A DNA stretch of 38,740 bases from the NCBI GenBank assembly GCA_020343675.1, contig CP070806.1, positions 2,667,063 to 2,705,802 of the forward strand, read 5' to 3'. Source of the stretch: Phycisphaerales bacterium. GTDB lineage: Bacteria; Planctomycetota; Phycisphaerae; Sedimentisphaerales; Anaerobacaceae. The notes beneath the pieces were generated by a model. It made no database searches. It saw only the letters and a list, made by a program, of their open reading frames with translations, and had not been told where the DNA came from. The position numbers were made by a program, and so were the translations under genes. This document shows positions 1 through 8,160 of the stretch, in pieces (position 1 is the first letter of the stretch; each line of letters begins with the position of its first letter).

Positions 1-331
1 CGCGGAGCCTGGCGTTTTCTTCCACTACAGCGTCGAGAACGCCTTTAACCTGGTCTCTGATGTTCTGCTGGGCCTTCGTTTTCCAGGTCTGTTTTTCCTG
101 CTCGCACTCATCAAGCAGACTCTGCTGCTTCCTGATTTCTTCGCCGTGCCTGGCTTTGAGCTTTTCGATTTCCTCGCTGCGCTGCTCCAACTGCTTTCTC
201 AGTTCGATATTCTCAGCGGCCAGAGCCCTGCCTTGTTTGACGCTTGACGGCTCCTGAGCTCCGCAGCCTCCTATCAATACCACAGCGACAGCAACGGCGA
301 AAACAAACGTCTTTCGGGCCGGCCCTTTCAT
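1..331 (-). CDS. Lipoprotein with coiled coil (C-terminus outside window)
   Basis: The minus-strand frame from the ATG at 331 stays open to the window edge (110 codons seen). It starts with a basic N-terminus, a hydrophobic run and the lipobox LIGGC, placing the lipidated Cys at residue 23, so the product should be an anchored lipoprotein. Residues from about 40 onward are rich in Glu, Lys, Gln and Arg with heptad-spaced Leu and Ile, which suggests a long coiled coil facing the periplasm. AAAGGA lies about ten bases upstream of the ATG. It begins 25 bp after the mtnP stop and is probably the last visible gene of that minus-strand run. No family is recognised, and the C-terminal domain is missing. 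Confidence 0.8.
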   Translation of the reverse strand, partial: MKGPARKTFVFAVAVAVVLIGGCGAQEPSSVKQGRALAAENIELRKQLEQRSEEIEKLKARHGEEIRKQQSLLDECEQEKQTWKTKAQQNIRDQVKGVLDAVVEENARLR

Positions 332-356
332 CCTGACATCCTTTCAATGATTCGGA

Positions 357-1232
357 CTATTCGAAAAGTACTTTGAGCTTTTCCTTCTCGGCCGCTTCGA
401 TCTGGCTCGGCTCGGTCAAGACCGCCAGATCGAGGCTTCTTCGACAGTGACAGTCTGCACTGACGAATTCATGTTCGCCGCCTAAAACGGTCTTGATGAG
501 TTGCAGGCAGTTGTTGGTTGCGGCCTGGAGATTGGCCAGGATTTCTTTCAGCAGAGTTTGCCTGTTCGGCTCGCCCTTGTGGGGCTTCCAGCAGTCATAG
601 TCACTGGCTAAGGCGATCAGTGCATAGCAGATTTGTGCCTCGCGGGCCAATTTGGCTTCGGGCATGGCGGTCATACCGATCAAATCGGCGCCCCAGGCCC
701 GGTGCATGAGCGATTCGGCCCGCGTGGAAAACTGAGGCCCTTCCATACACACACACGTGCCCTTCGGATGCGTCGTTATGCCGCTCTCTTGCGCTGTTTC
801 AATAAGTGTCTGTCGCAAGCGCCCGCACGTCGGCTCGGCCATCTCGCAGTGCACCGCGCCGAATCCGCCAAAAAAGCTGCCGGTCCGTCTGAATGTCTTG
901 TCGATGAACTGGTCAACAACAATCAGATGCCCCGGGGCGATTTCCTCTCGAAGCGAGCCGACCGCGCAGCTGCTGAATATCGCACGGACGCCAAGTTTCT
1001 TTAGAGCGAAAACATTCGCGGCGTACGGCACCTCGCTCGGCGAGAGTTTGTGTCCTTCGCCGTGACGATTCAAAAAAGCGACGTTCCTCTTGCCTAACGT
1101 GCCGACTAAGATCGCAGCGCTGGGCTTGCCGAATGGCGTCTCGATCTCGTGACGCTCTGCATCGGCAATATACTCGCCGAGTGTCTCACCAAGCCCCGTC
1201 CCGCCGATGATGCCGATCAATTCATTGGTCAT
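357..1232 (-). CDS. mtnP: S-methyl-5'-thioadenosine phosphorylase
   Basis: Phosphorolysis of methylthioadenosine to adenine and methylthioribose-1-phosphate, a cytoplasmic step in polyamine by-product and methionine salvage. Seen in the 291-aa product: phosphate-binding GGTG at residues 10-13, NRHGEGH at 55-61, the family signature MEGPQFSTRAES at 163-174, PEAKLARE at 191-198 and DYDCW at 211-215. The Asp-Tyr-Asp pattern marks 6-aminopurine phosphorylases rather than guanosine/inosine enzymes. Length is typical of the family. The ATG follows a purine-rich AGAGAGAG. It lies 105 bp downstream of the symporter gene on the same strand. Other methionine-salvage genes are not in the window, so the ribose-1-phosphate product is handled elsewhere. 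Confidence 0.93.
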   Translation of the reverse strand: MTNELIGIIGGTGLGETLGEYIADAERHEIETPFGKPSAAILVGTLGKRNVAFLNRHGEGHKLSPSEVPYAANVFALKKLGVRAIFSSCAVGSLREEIAPGHLIVVDQFIDKTFRRTGSFFGGFGAVHCEMAEPTCGRLRQTLIETAQESGITTHPKGTCVCMEGPQFSTRAESLMHRAWGADLIGMTAMPEAKLAREAQICYALIALASDYDCWKPHKGEPNRQTLLKEILANLQAATNNCLQLIKTVLGGEHEFVSADCHCRRSLDLAVLTEPSQIEAAEKEKLKVLFE

Positions 1233-1337
1233 TTATCTCTCTCTTGTTTGTTGGATTTTGGTGTCATGCTAATTCATTTGCCGTTTGTTTACAATGGCCT
1301 TGTCTTGTGTGGGCCGATGGATGTCCATGAAGACTCC

Positions 1338-2864
1338 TCAAGCTCTGATGTCTTTGCCCCTGTTCAGCAGGCCGAATAGACATGCAACCACCATCAAGGC
1401 TGCTGTTCCGGCCGCCCCGACGATAATCCCATCCAGGTTGCACTGTGCCCACTGCCATGAAGCAGGCAGATCGCGCGCGAATGTCCCCCAGGAAATGACG
1501 ACGATACTGACGCCTATCGAGACCAGGCCGTGCCACAGACGAAGCCGGATGCGCAGAAAGGACAGGATGAACAGGCCCAGAAGCGCTCCACCGAAGATTC
1601 CTGAAATCTGCCACCAGACATCCAGAATGCTCCTGGCTCGTATCATCAACAGGGCGGCGCCGGTTCCGAGCAGCCCCCACACAACGGTTGCCCCGCGCAG
1701 GAATACAACGCTGGCCTGTTCTGAAATATCGGGCTTGAGGTACCGCTTATGGAAATCCAGAAGCAGAACCGTCGCCGAACAATTCAGTGCCGAGTCCACG
1801 GTACTCATGGCTGCGGCGATAATGGCGGCGACGATCAGGCCCTTCAGGCCGGTGGGTACTTCCATTGCAATATAGTAAGGAAAGATCTTGTCACCTATGA
1901 CTTCGCCCTGTTCGTTCAATAAACTCGGGACGCTCTGCAATTCGTTGCTATTGGAGTAGAAGGCAAACAGCATCGTTCCGATATACAGAAAGACGGCGGT
2001 TAGCGGAATGTAAATCAGCATCGCAATCCAAATCGAACGCGTTGCCTCCCGCGTCGTGGGGACCGAGCAGTATTTCTGCACGTAGTTCTGGTCGGCAAGC
2101 AGACTCCGCAGGGCCTCTGTGATCCCGTAGATTATCATCACCCATATCGTTCGGTCGGCCAGGTGCTGCTGGGAAGCCAGAGTCAGTTTCAAGCTGCCGA
2201 GGCTGAACTTGTCATTGTCAATAGCCGCCTGGATTAGCGGTTCAGGGCCTGAGAAGACATGCATGGACAGACTGACGGCACAAAAGAGGAGCCCTGCAAT
2301 CATAATAATGGACTGCATGACATCCGTCCAAATCACGGCTTCCATCCCGCCGAGCAGCGTATAAACGATGGTGATCAGCCCAATGATGATGATCACGATG
2401 GCGATATTCCACGGAACGAATGTGCTCAGCAATAAGCTGGCCAGATACAGGATGACGGCGGCGCGCCCAATCATATACAACACGAAGGCGAATGCCGCAT
2501 AGAGACGTCCCCATGAGCCGAGTCTGTCTTCCAGGAATGAATAGACCGAGATCAGCCGGGTTTCTCGATAGTAGGGCACGGCGTACTTACACACCAACCA
2601 GGCTACCGGGAAGATGCACAGCGCGAAAATCATCGGATGCCAGTTGGCATCGAAGGCTTTGCCCGGTGTGGCAATGTATGAAATGCTGCTGGTATAGGCG
2701 CTCATCACGGCCAGGCCGGCGGCCCAGGCGGGAATCGTGCGGTCCGCGACCATGAATTGCTCGGCCGTGCGGCACTTTCGTTTGTAATAGACGCCCATCC
2801 CGACCAGCACGCAACTGTAGAGCGCCAGTATCCCGATGTCGATTGTTCCAAGGTTTCCCTGCAT
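1338..2864 (-). CDS. Sodium:solute symporter family transporter
   Basis: A 508-aa protein made almost entirely of hydrophobic helices (about 13), beginning with an N-terminal helix followed by YYKRKCRTAEQFMVADR. That pattern, with the next segment GLAVMSAYTSS, is the hallmark of the sodium/solute symporter (SSS, SglT/PutP) family. These inner-membrane proteins use the sodium gradient to import sugars, sialic acid, amino acids or carboxylates. The gene starts 26 bp after the stop of an aldolase of the DapA/NanA family, so an acid-sugar substrate such as a sialic acid or a 2-keto-3-deoxy sugar acid is a reasonable inference. The substrate cannot be read from sequence. The C-terminus ends in a short basic tail. 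Confidence 0.9.
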   Translation of the reverse strand: MQGNLGTIDIGILALYSCVLVGMGVYYKRKCRTAEQFMVADRTIPAWAAGLAVMSAYTSSISYIATPGKAFDANWHPMIFALCIFPVAWLVCKYAVPYYRETRLISVYSFLEDRLGSWGRLYAAFAFVLYMIGRAAVILYLASLLLSTFVPWNIAIVIIIIGLITIVYTLLGGMEAVIWTDVMQSIIMIAGLLFCAVSLSMHVFSGPEPLIQAAIDNDKFSLGSLKLTLASQQHLADRTIWVMIIYGITEALRSLLADQNYVQKYCSVPTTREATRSIWIAMLIYIPLTAVFLYIGTMLFAFYSNSNELQSVPSLLNEQGEVIGDKIFPYYIAMEVPTGLKGLIVAAIIAAAMSTVDSALNCSATVLLLDFHKRYLKPDISEQASVVFLRGATVVWGLLGTGAALLMIRARSILDVWWQISGIFGGALLGLFILSFLRIRLRLWHGLVSIGVSIVVISWGTFARDLPASWQWAQCNLDGIIVGAAGTAALMVVACLFGLLNRGKDIRA

Positions 2865-2890
2865 AAGTCCCAGCCTTATCTAAACGTGTT

Positions 2891-3826
2891 CTAATCCTTC
2901 TGAAGAATTCCAAGCGCCTCCAGACGCCGACGAATCACCTCGCGCTCTGCATGGCGGAACCGGTGAAAGGGCTCCGCCAGGAAGTCACTGCAGATACCCA
3001 TGCACGAAAGCGCGCATTTGAGCCCCTTGAGGTAGCTCGAACCGTAGTGGCCGACGTGATAGAGGGTAGTGCTGATTTGCATGACCTTGTTGTGCAGCGT
3101 CTCGGTCGTTTTGAGGTCTTTCGAGCCGGCTGCATCGTAAAGGTCCACGTAGAGCTTCGGGAGGATATTGCCGCCGCCGCAGACACCGCCGTGCGCCCCC
3201 AAAAGAACGGCCTCGGCCAGAAGCTCCTCATGGCCCATGAGCAGGCTGAAGTCTGGCCGGTCCGCCAGCAGAGCCTGAATCCGGCGGAAGTAAGCCATGT
3301 TGCCCGAGCTGTCCTTCATGCCCACGACGCCATCGATTCGGGCCGCTGCCCGGACGGTTTCGGGCTCGAAGACAATCTTGACGTGACTGGGCATATTATA
3401 CAGGAACAAAGGCAGGGCCAGCTCAGGCGCCAAGTGTTCGAGGTACTCCAGGAGTTCAGGTTGGCCCGCCGGAAAGTAGTAGGGCGGCGCCAGCACGGCG
3501 GCATCGGCCCCGGCGGCCTTTGCCTTGTCGGCCGTGTTGACCGATTCGGTGAAGCACGTGTCGGTGATTCCGACCAGCAAGGGCACTCGCCCTTTGACTT
3601 GGCCGCAGACGCGCTCGATAAGCTCATAACGCAGCCGGTGACTGAGACTGGGCGCCTCGCCGGTTGTCCCTAAGATGAACAGCCCGTGAACGCCGCCGTC
3701 AAGAACATGTTCGATCAACCGTTCCAGCCCGGCGACGTCGAGAGTGTCGCGGTCCAGAAGCGGCGTGACAAGAGGCGGAATGATACCGCACAGGGGCGTT
3801 GACAAAGCACTCGAATTCGATTTCAT
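2891..3826 (-). CDS. DapA/NanA-family aldolase (dihydrodipicolinate synthase or N-acetylneuraminate lyase type)
   Basis: A 311-aa TIM-barrel class I aldolase. GTTGE at residues 53-57 binds the pyruvate carboxylate, Tyr143 in YNMPS is the catalytic proton relay, and Lys171 in GMKDSSGN is the Schiff-base lysine. All members condense or cleave pyruvate with an aldehyde: DapA makes dihydrodipicolinate, NanA cleaves sialic acid, and others act on 2-keto-3-deoxy sugar acids. The symporter 26 bp downstream favours a catabolic sugar-acid or sialate role over lysine synthesis, but that is inference. The ATG is preceded by GGAG at a suitable distance. It heads a likely operon continuing through the symporter to mtnP. 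A candidate promoter overlaps the queG promoter at 3930-3959. Confidence 0.88.
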   Translation of the reverse strand: MKSNSSALSTPLCGIIPPLVTPLLDRDTLDVAGLERLIEHVLDGGVHGLFILGTTGEAPSLSHRLRYELIERVCGQVKGRVPLLVGITDTCFTESVNTADKAKAAGADAAVLAPPYYFPAGQPELLEYLEHLAPELALPLFLYNMPSHVKIVFEPETVRAAARIDGVVGMKDSSGNMAYFRRIQALLADRPDFSLLMGHEELLAEAVLLGAHGGVCGGGNILPKLYVDLYDAAGSKDLKTTETLHNKVMQISTTLYHVGHYGSSYLKGLKCALSCMGICSDFLAEPFHRFRHAEREVIRRRLEALGILQKD

Positions 3827-3908
3827 GTTTATTGGTTCTCCATTCGGCTCACTCGGCGCTGTGCCTGAAATCGTCAGCCGACCTGAACGGAGCCCGGCCG
3901 ACCAGGAC

Positions 3909-3937
3909 TTAAAACCAACGGCGGACTGTAGTATAAT
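3909..3937 (+). promoter_or_regulatory. queG promoter, apparently giving a leaderless mRNA
   Basis: A perfect -10 TATAAT at 3932-3937 lies 17 bp after TTAAAA (3909-3914, 4/6 to TTGACA). Only seven bases separate the -10 from the queG ATG at 3945, so the expected start of transcription falls on or next to the A of the start codon. No Shine-Dalgarno is present. Confidence 0.55.
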
Positions 3938-3959
3938 CGCTCGTATGAGTCTATCTCAA
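3930..3959 (-). promoter_or_regulatory. Candidate minus-strand promoter for the aldolase-symporter-mtnP run
   Basis: On the minus strand TTGAGA (3954-3959, 5/6) is followed after 18 bp by TATACT (3930-3935, 5/6). The -10 overlaps the queG -10 on the other strand, and the -35 lies inside the first codons of queG. The predicted leader to the aldolase ATG at 3826 is about 97 nt. The two promoters could not be occupied at once. Confidence 0.45.
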
Positions 3960-4898
3960 GAGATAAAGCGCAAAACCATCGAGCTGGGTTTCGATCTGGC
4001 CGGCGTCACGGACGCCGCCCCGATAGACGCCCGGCAGGCGGAAATCTTCGCCGAGTGGCTGAAATCGGGCTTCGCGGGCCAGATGGATTATATGCGCAGG
4101 AACCTGGATAAGCGTCTCGCTCCGGCCAGGCTGCTCAAAAGTGCAAGGTCCGTCATCGTGATTGGCCTGAACTACACATTGCCGAGGCGGCGACCGGAAC
4201 CGCCCGATACAGCCGGGCTGGCCGGCAGAGTCGCCCGCTATGCTCAGTATGAAGATTATCATCCGTTTGTGAAAGAGCGATTGAGCGGGCTCGTCGATTT
4301 CATAACCTCGCGCGCCGGCGACAGCTTCGGTTTCAAAATCTGCGTGGACTCGGCACCTCTGGCCGAGCGAGCGTTAGCGGTTCGGGCCGGACTCGGCTTC
4401 ATCGGCAAGAACCACATGCTCATCAATCCGGAACTTGGATGCGAAATACTTCTGGGCGAGATCATCACCGACCTGGAGCTCTGCCCGGATAAGCCAGTGG
4501 CGAAACTGTGTTCGGACTGCACGAAGTGCCTCGACGCCTGTCCGACGGGCGCCTTGAGACCCGATGGGCAATTCGATGCCGCCAAGTGTATCAACTATTT
4601 GACGATAGAACATCATGGCCCCATAGCGTCCGAGCTCGCCCAGAAGATGGCCAACCGGCTGTTCGGCTGTGACGAATGTGTCCTTGCCTGCCCTTATCAG
4701 AACGCCGCACGGGCGCGCGGGAATGAGCAGTTCAGATTCTACGCCGACCGGGCGGAACTCAACCTGGAAGAAGTGCTGGTCCTGACCGAAGAATCGTTCG
4801 AGGCCAGGTTCGCCGATTCGCCGATCAAGCGAGCGGGTCTGGACGGCCTCAAAAGAAACGCCGCCATCTGCCTGGCCAACATGGCTGCCGAGCCATGA
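3945..4898 (+). CDS. queG: Epoxyqueuosine reductase
   Basis: Catalyses the last step of queuosine synthesis, reduction of epoxyqueuosine in tRNA using a cobalamin and two [4Fe-4S] clusters in the cytoplasm. Seen: the QueG core with catalytic Asp135 in VDSAPLAER, GFIGKN at 151-156, one cluster set Cys189-Cys192-Cys195-Cys199 (ending ACPTGA), Cys215, and the second set Cys242-Cys245-Cys249 (ending ACPYQ). At 317 aa it is shorter than the roughly 380-aa E. coli form and lacks most of the C-terminal HEAT-like tail. The frame is open 67 codons further upstream, but that stretch has no family similarity. The ATG at 3945 fits the family N-terminus and directly follows a -10 box. Confidence 0.92.
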   Translation: MSLSQEIKRKTIELGFDLAGVTDAAPIDARQAEIFAEWLKSGFAGQMDYMRRNLDKRLAPARLLKSARSVIVIGLNYTLPRRRPEPPDTAGLAGRVARYAQYEDYHPFVKERLSGLVDFITSRAGDSFGFKICVDSAPLAERALAVRAGLGFIGKNHMLINPELGCEILLGEIITDLELCPDKPVAKLCSDCTKCLDACPTGALRPDGQFDAAKCINYLTIEHHGPIASELAQKMANRLFGCDECVLACPYQNAARARGNEQFRFYADRAELNLEEVLVLTEESFEARFADSPIKRAGLDGLKRNAAICLANMAAEP

Positions 4899-4905
4899 GG
4901 TTGCC

Positions 4906-5733
4906 TCAGGTCGCAGCGTGCTGCTCGCGGATTCTCTCCAACAGCTTCTTTGTCGCCACGATACCGTCGGTCTCGCTGAGTCTGTCCCCCTCGTATTCGA
5001 TGCCGACGAAGCCCTTGTAGCCGGCGTCGAGGACGATCTTCATCATCCGGCGGTAGTCAACCTTGGTCTCGTCGCCCCTCTCGTCGAAATCATGGCTCTT
5101 GGCACTGACGCCCTTTGCATAGGGCATGAGCATCGCGACGGCCTCGTAGCAGTCAGTTTCCGGTGGGAAGTTACCGAAATCGGGCAGCGTTCCGCAGTTG
5201 GGCAGATTCACCTCTCGTATCACGCCGCTTAGCCAATTGCCGTTGGAGGAAAGCCCCCAGTGATTTTCGACAATCACATCGATCTCGTGCGTGGCGGCGT
5301 ATTCGCTGAGGCGTCGCAGCCCATCGGCGGCTAATTTGAGTTGCTCGTCGTCGGAACCCTCCGAGTAGGCGTTGACCCGAATCGAATGACAGCCTAAATA
5401 TTTGGCGGCGCCGACCCACTTATGATGGTTCTGCACGGCCTGGCCACGCTGGCTCGCATCGGGATCGCCGAGAGCGCCTTCGTCGTCGCACATAATCAGG
5501 ACCGATTTGACGCCGAGGTCTTCGGCGCGTTTTTTCATCTCGGCCAGATACTTCGTATCCTCGGCCTTGTCCTTGAAGAAGATGTTGACGTACTCGATGG
5601 CCCGAATGCCGAGGGCGTGGGCTTCTTTGGCAAAATCGAGATTCTCCAATTTCGGCTCGGCCTCGCCAAAGAGCCTTCTGTGCCAAGACCACTGAGCCAA
5701 AGAAATCTCAAAAGGGGCTTTGTTACTGGGCAT
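4906..5733 (-). CDS. Sugar phosphate isomerase/epimerase-like TIM-barrel protein
   Basis: A 275-aa member of the xylose-isomerase-like (AP endonuclease 2) TIM-barrel superfamily. Metal-binding acidic and His residues expected for the fold are visible in order: Glu in VENHWG near residue 156, Asp in LPDFGNF near 185, His in SAKSHDF near 214, and Glu in GIEYEGD near 249. Such proteins isomerise or epimerise ketoses, inosose or hydroxypyruvate, and the substrate is not predictable here. There is no signal peptide, so it is cytoplasmic. AAGGAAGAG precedes the ATG. The upstream metallo-beta-lactamase-fold gene ends 27 bp away on the same strand, so the two probably share a transcript. Confidence 0.85.
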   Translation of the reverse strand: MPSNKAPFEISLAQWSWHRRLFGEAEPKLENLDFAKEAHALGIRAIEYVNIFFKDKAEDTKYLAEMKKRAEDLGVKSVLIMCDDEGALGDPDASQRGQAVQNHHKWVGAAKYLGCHSIRVNAYSEGSDDEQLKLAADGLRRLSEYAATHEIDVIVENHWGLSSNGNWLSGVIREVNLPNCGTLPDFGNFPPETDCYEAVAMLMPYAKGVSAKSHDFDERGDETKVDYRRMMKIVLDAGYKGFVGIEYEGDRLSETDGIVATKKLLERIREQHAAT

Positions 5734-5760
5734 ATTCTCTTCCTTCTACACTAAGTTGTG

Positions 5761-6843
5761 CTAATCCTCCTTGCGTTCTGCCTGCGGCTGTTCCTCGTTC
5801 AGGATCCGCCAGAGGTTTCTTATGTTGCGCTGCTGCATGCCGTAGTCCCATTGGCCGGGCTGCGGCTCGCGGAAGCCCGGAAAACTCGTCCGCAGGGCGA
5901 AACGCTCGGTGACCTGCGAGAGGGTCAACCCTTCCTGCCGGGCCGCCAAGACACCCGTGAGCATCTTCTGGTAGTATTGCCGGACGGGAAGCAGATCTCT
6001 TTGCCGCAATGGCGGGCTGTGCGACGGGACCACACGATCGATCTGCACCCCTTTTCCCAGAAAGGAGTCCAACACCGTAATGAAGCGGTGCACATCGTGC
6101 AATGTCGACTGTTCACCGATTTCGGGCAGTCGGGCGCGCTGATATACAATCGCGCCGGTGACCAGTAGTTTTTCCTGCGGAATATAGATCAGAATATCGG
6201 AAATGCTGTGCCCCTTGCCGAAGAACACCAGTTCCAGCCTGAGATCGCCCAGGTCCAGGGTGTGCCTGTCGGCAAACGTGAGCGACGGCTTGACGACCTC
6301 GTAGCCCTCTCTAATGTCCTGCATGTGCAATTGCCAGAACTTGATCTCGCCGCGGATTCTCATGGCGTCGGCGCGATTTCCTGCTACACGTGGCAACACG
6401 GCCCGCAGATTGCGGAGGGTCTGGGCCGTACGGTTGAGGTCTTTGCGTTCCCAATCGGGATCCGTCTGCTTGCGGATGAGCCATTCCATGTCCTGGGGCA
6501 GGTTATTGTGCCCGACGACCGTTGCACCTTTGAAGAGATTGTTGCCGCCGGTGTGGTGTATGTGTGCGTGGGTATTGATGACATATGCCCAATCATCGCG
6601 GCCGAAGACCTCTTCGATCCGCCTCTTGATGGGCATCATGACCCGTGGCGAGATCTCCGTATCGATGACTACCAGGCCCTTTTGAGATTGGATGGCCGTC
6701 AGATTGCACCGGCCGGTTCCCAGCCAGTAGGCCAAGAGCACACGCTCGGAGAGCCTCTCGATGCAGACGTACTGGGCCGAACCGTTCCCCGCTGCGACCA
6801 AGAGGCCCGGCATAAGCAAACTGAGATAGACAGTCTTAAGCAT
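5761..6843 (-). CDS. Exported metallo-beta-lactamase-fold protein with altered metal site
   Basis: The ATG at 6843 gives a 360-aa protein with a signal peptide ending near GNGSAQ. The open frame runs further upstream, but without a signal or similarity. The MBL fold is recognisable from the motif THAHIHHTGG (91-100), GKGHS (His212), LLVTGAIVY (227-235) and VVPSHSP (His275). The family zinc motif is H-x-H-x-D-H. Here the Asp is His96, and the later bridging Asp of the usual TGD is Ala231. The remaining ligands (His92, His94, His97, His212, His275) are present. A periplasmic hydrolase with a non-standard or single metal site is likely. Substrate is unknown, and nothing supports antibiotic hydrolysis. 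Confidence 0.82.
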   Translation of the reverse strand: MLKTVYLSLLMPGLLVAAGNGSAQYVCIERLSERVLLAYWLGTGRCNLTAIQSQKGLVVIDTEISPRVMMPIKRRIEEVFGRDDWAYVINTHAHIHHTGGNNLFKGATVVGHNNLPQDMEWLIRKQTDPDWERKDLNRTAQTLRNLRAVLPRVAGNRADAMRIRGEIKFWQLHMQDIREGYEVVKPSLTFADRHTLDLGDLRLELVFFGKGHSISDILIYIPQEKLLVTGAIVYQRARLPEIGEQSTLHDVHRFITVLDSFLGKGVQIDRVVPSHSPPLRQRDLLPVRQYYQKMLTGVLAARQEGLTLSQVTERFALRTSFPGFREPQPGQWDYGMQQRNIRNLWRILNEEQPQAERKED

Positions 6844-7144
6844 TATCGCTTCCCATTGACAACTGTGCAGACAACGACCAGAACGGCATATTGACAGTCC
6901 AATTTCAATAACTCTATCACTAACGCCGCAGATTCCAAGCTGTTTCTCAACAGTTCCGAAGCTGCGCTCGGAATGGCTGGTGTGCAGATTGGGCAGCGCG
7001 AGCCCGCATATCTTCTGGCTGCACTGGGTCGGATTCGGGCCTGGGGTTTGGATAAATTGCTTGCCTGACTGGTCATTTGTGGCTAACATACGCCTCGACA
7101 ACGAGAAATCTGACATTTTTTGGACGATATGGAGAATTAGAGTC
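6844..7144. other. Divergent intergenic region between the MBL gene and ilvC
   Basis: 301 bp without a gene. A weak plus-strand promoter can be drawn for ilvC: TTGCCT at 7061-7066, 17 bp, then TAACAT at 7084-7089 (3/6 and 4/6 matches). GGAG at 7131-7134 is the ilvC ribosome-binding site. I saw no convincing leucine/valine attenuator, no terminator hairpin and no run of branched-chain codons in a leader peptide. Reading frames crossing this region are unsupported. Confidence 0.4.
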
Positions 7145-8149
7145 ATGGCAGTCAAGATCTATTATGAACAGGACGCCCCGATCGACGCCCTCAAAGGCAA
7201 GAAGGTGGCGGTCATCGGGTACGGCAGTCAGGGTCACGCGCACAGTCTGAATCTGCGGGACAGCGGCATCGAAGTGGCGGTGGCCGAGTTAGAGGGGACG
7301 GATAATTTCAAGCTGGCCGTCGAGCACGGCTTTTCGCCGACGGACGTCAAGCAGGCCTGCGCGGGCGCTGCGCTGATTATCGTCACCCTGCCCGATGAGA
7401 TTCAGGCTAAAGTCTATGCCGGTCAGATCGGACCGAGCCTCGTGGCGGGCCAGACCTTGGGCTTCTGCCACGGTTTCAACATCCATTTCAAATACATCGT
7501 GCCCCCGAAGGACGTGAACGTCGTGATGATCGCCCCGAAGGGCCCCGGGCACCTGGTGCGCAGTGAATTCGAGAAGGGCGGCGGGGTGCCTTGCTTGGTG
7601 GCCGTGGAGCAGGATGCGACCGGCGATGCCAAGCAGATTGCTTTAGCATGGGGCCACGGCATCGGCGGCGCCCGGGCCGGGATTATCGAGACGACCTACA
7701 AAGAGGAAACGGAGACGGACCTGTTCGGCGAGCAGGTCGTTCTGTGCGGCGGTCTGACCGCGCTGATTAAAGCTGGCTTCGAGACGCTGGTCGAGGCGGG
7801 GTATCAGCCCGAAATCGCCTACTTCGAATGCCTGCACGAGGTGAAGCTGATCGTGGACCTGATGTACCAGGGCGGGATGAGCTATATGCGATACAGCATC
7901 TCCAATACCGCCGAGTACGGCGATCTGAGCCGCGGACCGAGAATCGTCACCGAGCAGACCAAGGCCGAGATGAAGAAGATACTCTCGGAGGTTACCTCGG
8001 GGCAATTCGCGAAGGAGTGGGTGGGCGAGTACAAGTCGGGACTCAAGAAGTTCAACGAGCTGTACGAAAAGGACCACGGAAGCCAACTGGAGGATGTGGG
8101 CAGGCAGTTGCGCAAAATGATGAAGTGGATCAACGCGAAGGAAGTCTGA
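7145..8149 (+). CDS. ilvC: Ketol-acid reductoisomerase (class I)
   Basis: Converts acetolactate or acetohydroxybutyrate to the dihydroxy acids of valine, isoleucine and leucine synthesis, using NAD(P)H and Mg2+ in the cytoplasm. The 334-aa length is that of the short class I enzyme. Seen: the nucleotide-binding loop [19 protein letters not shown] near residues 23-42, where the Ser and Arg positions suggest NADPH. The acidic metal ligands of the C-terminal knotted domain are in [10 protein letters not shown] and YFECLHEVK. The ATG at 7145 has GGAG ten bases upstream. An open frame from 6980 adds an unrelated N-terminus and is rejected. No ilvB, ilvN or leu gene is adjacent. Confidence 0.97.
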   Translation: MAVKIYYEQDAPIDALKGKKVAVIGYGSQGHAHSLNLRDSGIEVAVAELEGTDNFKLAVEHGFSPTDVKQACAGAALIIVTLPDEIQAKVYAGQIGPSLVAGQTLGFCHGFNIHFKYIVPPKDVNVVMIAPKGPGHLVRSEFEKGGGVPCLVAVEQDATGDAKQIALAWGHGIGGARAGIIETTYKEETETDLFGEQVVLCGGLTALIKAGFETLVEAGYQPEIAYFECLHEVKLIVDLMYQGGMSYMRYSISNTAEYGDLSRGPRIVTEQTKAEMKKILSEVTSGQFAKEWVGEYKSGLKKFNELYEKDHGSQLEDVGRQLRKMMKWINAKEV

Positions 8150-8160
8150 GGCGTTTTGCC

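Noticed and set aside
2951..3673. 240-codon plus-strand frame over the aldolase
   Set aside because: Antisense shadow of a gene with all its catalytic residues.
6844..7155. N-terminal extension of the MBL protein and of ilvC through the shared intergenic region
   Set aside because: Both extensions lack similarity and would bury a signal peptide or add to a complete class I reductoisomerase.
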